In this document: in pieces, positions 63,536-64,000 of the stretch
How the letters are laid out: the number at the start of each line of letters is the position of its first letter
Numbering within the stretch: the first letter of the stretch is position 1
Position numbers and translations under genes: made by a program
The notes under the pieces: model-generated
Seen by the model: the letters and a program-made list of their open reading frames with translations, nothing else
Told to the model about the DNA's origin: nothing
Databases searched by the model: none
DNA from: Rhynchopus euleeides
Taxonomy: Eukaryota; Euglenozoa; Diplonemea; Diplonemida; Diplonemidae
Assembly: GCA_963210315.1 (NCBI GenBank)
Contig: OY723262.1
Span: 2,108,001 to 2,172,000, forward strand
Reading direction: 5' to 3'
Length of the DNA: 64,000 nt

Positions 63536-63618
63536 CCCTCTCCCTCTCTCAGCGGGGCGGGGGCTGCAAGTGTTAACAACGACACGGCCAGAAAAATCGT
63601 TCAATTCGTTTCAACTGC
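63536..63618 (+). repeat. TCGTTCAAA dispersed repeat
   Basis: CCCTCTCCCTCTCTCAGCGG, GGCGGGGGCTGCAAGTG, ACGACACGGCCAGAAAAATC, then GTTCAATTCGTTTCAA. Clear family member. Confidence 0.5.
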
Positions 63619-64000
63619 GAAAGAATGATGTCGATCAGCCTTGCCAGGGGCACCGTGGTGTCGCTTGATTCTTTCTTTTGTTTTCTGTCCCGCGGAGACT
63701 GTGCGGAAAACCAGGTGCCATTTTTCAGTTCCGGCAAACCCGCGTGCGCGCTGTGCTCTCTACACAGCCCACCCCATCCCGTTCTCTTCCAGCAGAGATG
63801 TGGGGTTTCTTTTATTTTGCGTGTTGCGGGAGGCTCAACGCCGCATTCACAGCAGAAGTGCGGGCCGCAAAAAAAAAAGTTCAACCACAATACTCCCCCC
63901 CACCATCCCCCAAACATTCAAGTCAGCAGAAGAAGAAGGAGGACATCGGCAGAATGTGTTTGTCGTTGAGCCCTACCCACCACCATCACACCCCCCCCCC

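Larger units (their letters stand above)
62185..64000. other. Gene-free spacer to window end
   Basis: No gene is supported. C17 lies near 62335, C14 near 62527 and C17 near 62974. A SINE-like repeat copy lies at 62706-62788 and a TCGTTCAAA repeat at 63536-63618. Confidence 0.5.

Overview
The window looks like nuclear DNA of a unicellular eukaryote (protist or alga). The protein genes are single open exons with strongly GC-biased third positions. One of them is a polyglutamine RRM protein, another a kelch protein. Gene density is very low: three cellular genes and two mobile-element genes in 64 kb. The spacers are full of G or C homopolymers, (CT)n and (CA)n tracts and many palindromic repeat families. 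I see no bacterial operon structure, rRNA, CRISPR array or convincing tRNA. The lineage cannot be assigned from the sequence alone. Repeat identities and repeat borders were judged by eye.

Layout. 1-4.4 kb: spacer with a candidate element (about 1.9-3.1 kb) and a 115-bp MITE. 4.38-6.97 kb: RRM protein gene. 7-8.9 kb: spacer with a MITE. 8.93-10.09 kb: a non-autonomous DNA transposon with a clean 9-bp target duplication and long inverted arrays of 30-bp repeats. 10.1-15 kb: gene-free spacer. 15.3-16.2 kb: inverted-repeat element. 16.56-19.95 kb: two nearly identical hAT-like elements, tail to tail, one carrying a 1.15-kb direct-terminal-repeat element with an 11-bp target duplication. 20.2-21.15 kb: tandem repeats. 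23.19-30.23 kb (minus): one 2347-codon frame, a non-LTR retrotransposon polyprotein with membrane segments, two OTU-type protease domains, zinc fingers, reverse transcriptase, a restriction-like endonuclease and a FYVE-like finger. 30.34-30.62 kb: 5' tandem repeats of that element. 30.6-37.5 kb: gene-free spacer. 37.5-42.0 kb: a fold-back element, then a 3.3-kb element encoding a Crypton-like tyrosine recombinase. 44.9-45.7 kb: a ~190-bp tandem repeat. 47.4-55.1 kb: a dense run of MITEs and inverted-repeat elements. 55.48-56.92 kb: kelch protein. 56.95-60.4 kb: a second fold-back element next to a nested element rich in ATTATCG palindromes. 61.69-62.18 kb: small acidic protein. 62.2-64 kb: spacer.

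The three cellular genes show no common pathway. The window is mainly a record of transposition. Many different elements end at TA dinucleotides or abut G/C homopolymers, and many carry their own short palindrome as a repeated subterminal motif. The strongest candidates for an undescribed system are the dual-OTU, membrane-anchored, FYVE-bearing retrotransposon and the recombinase element with nested inverted repeats and its own palindromic site family.
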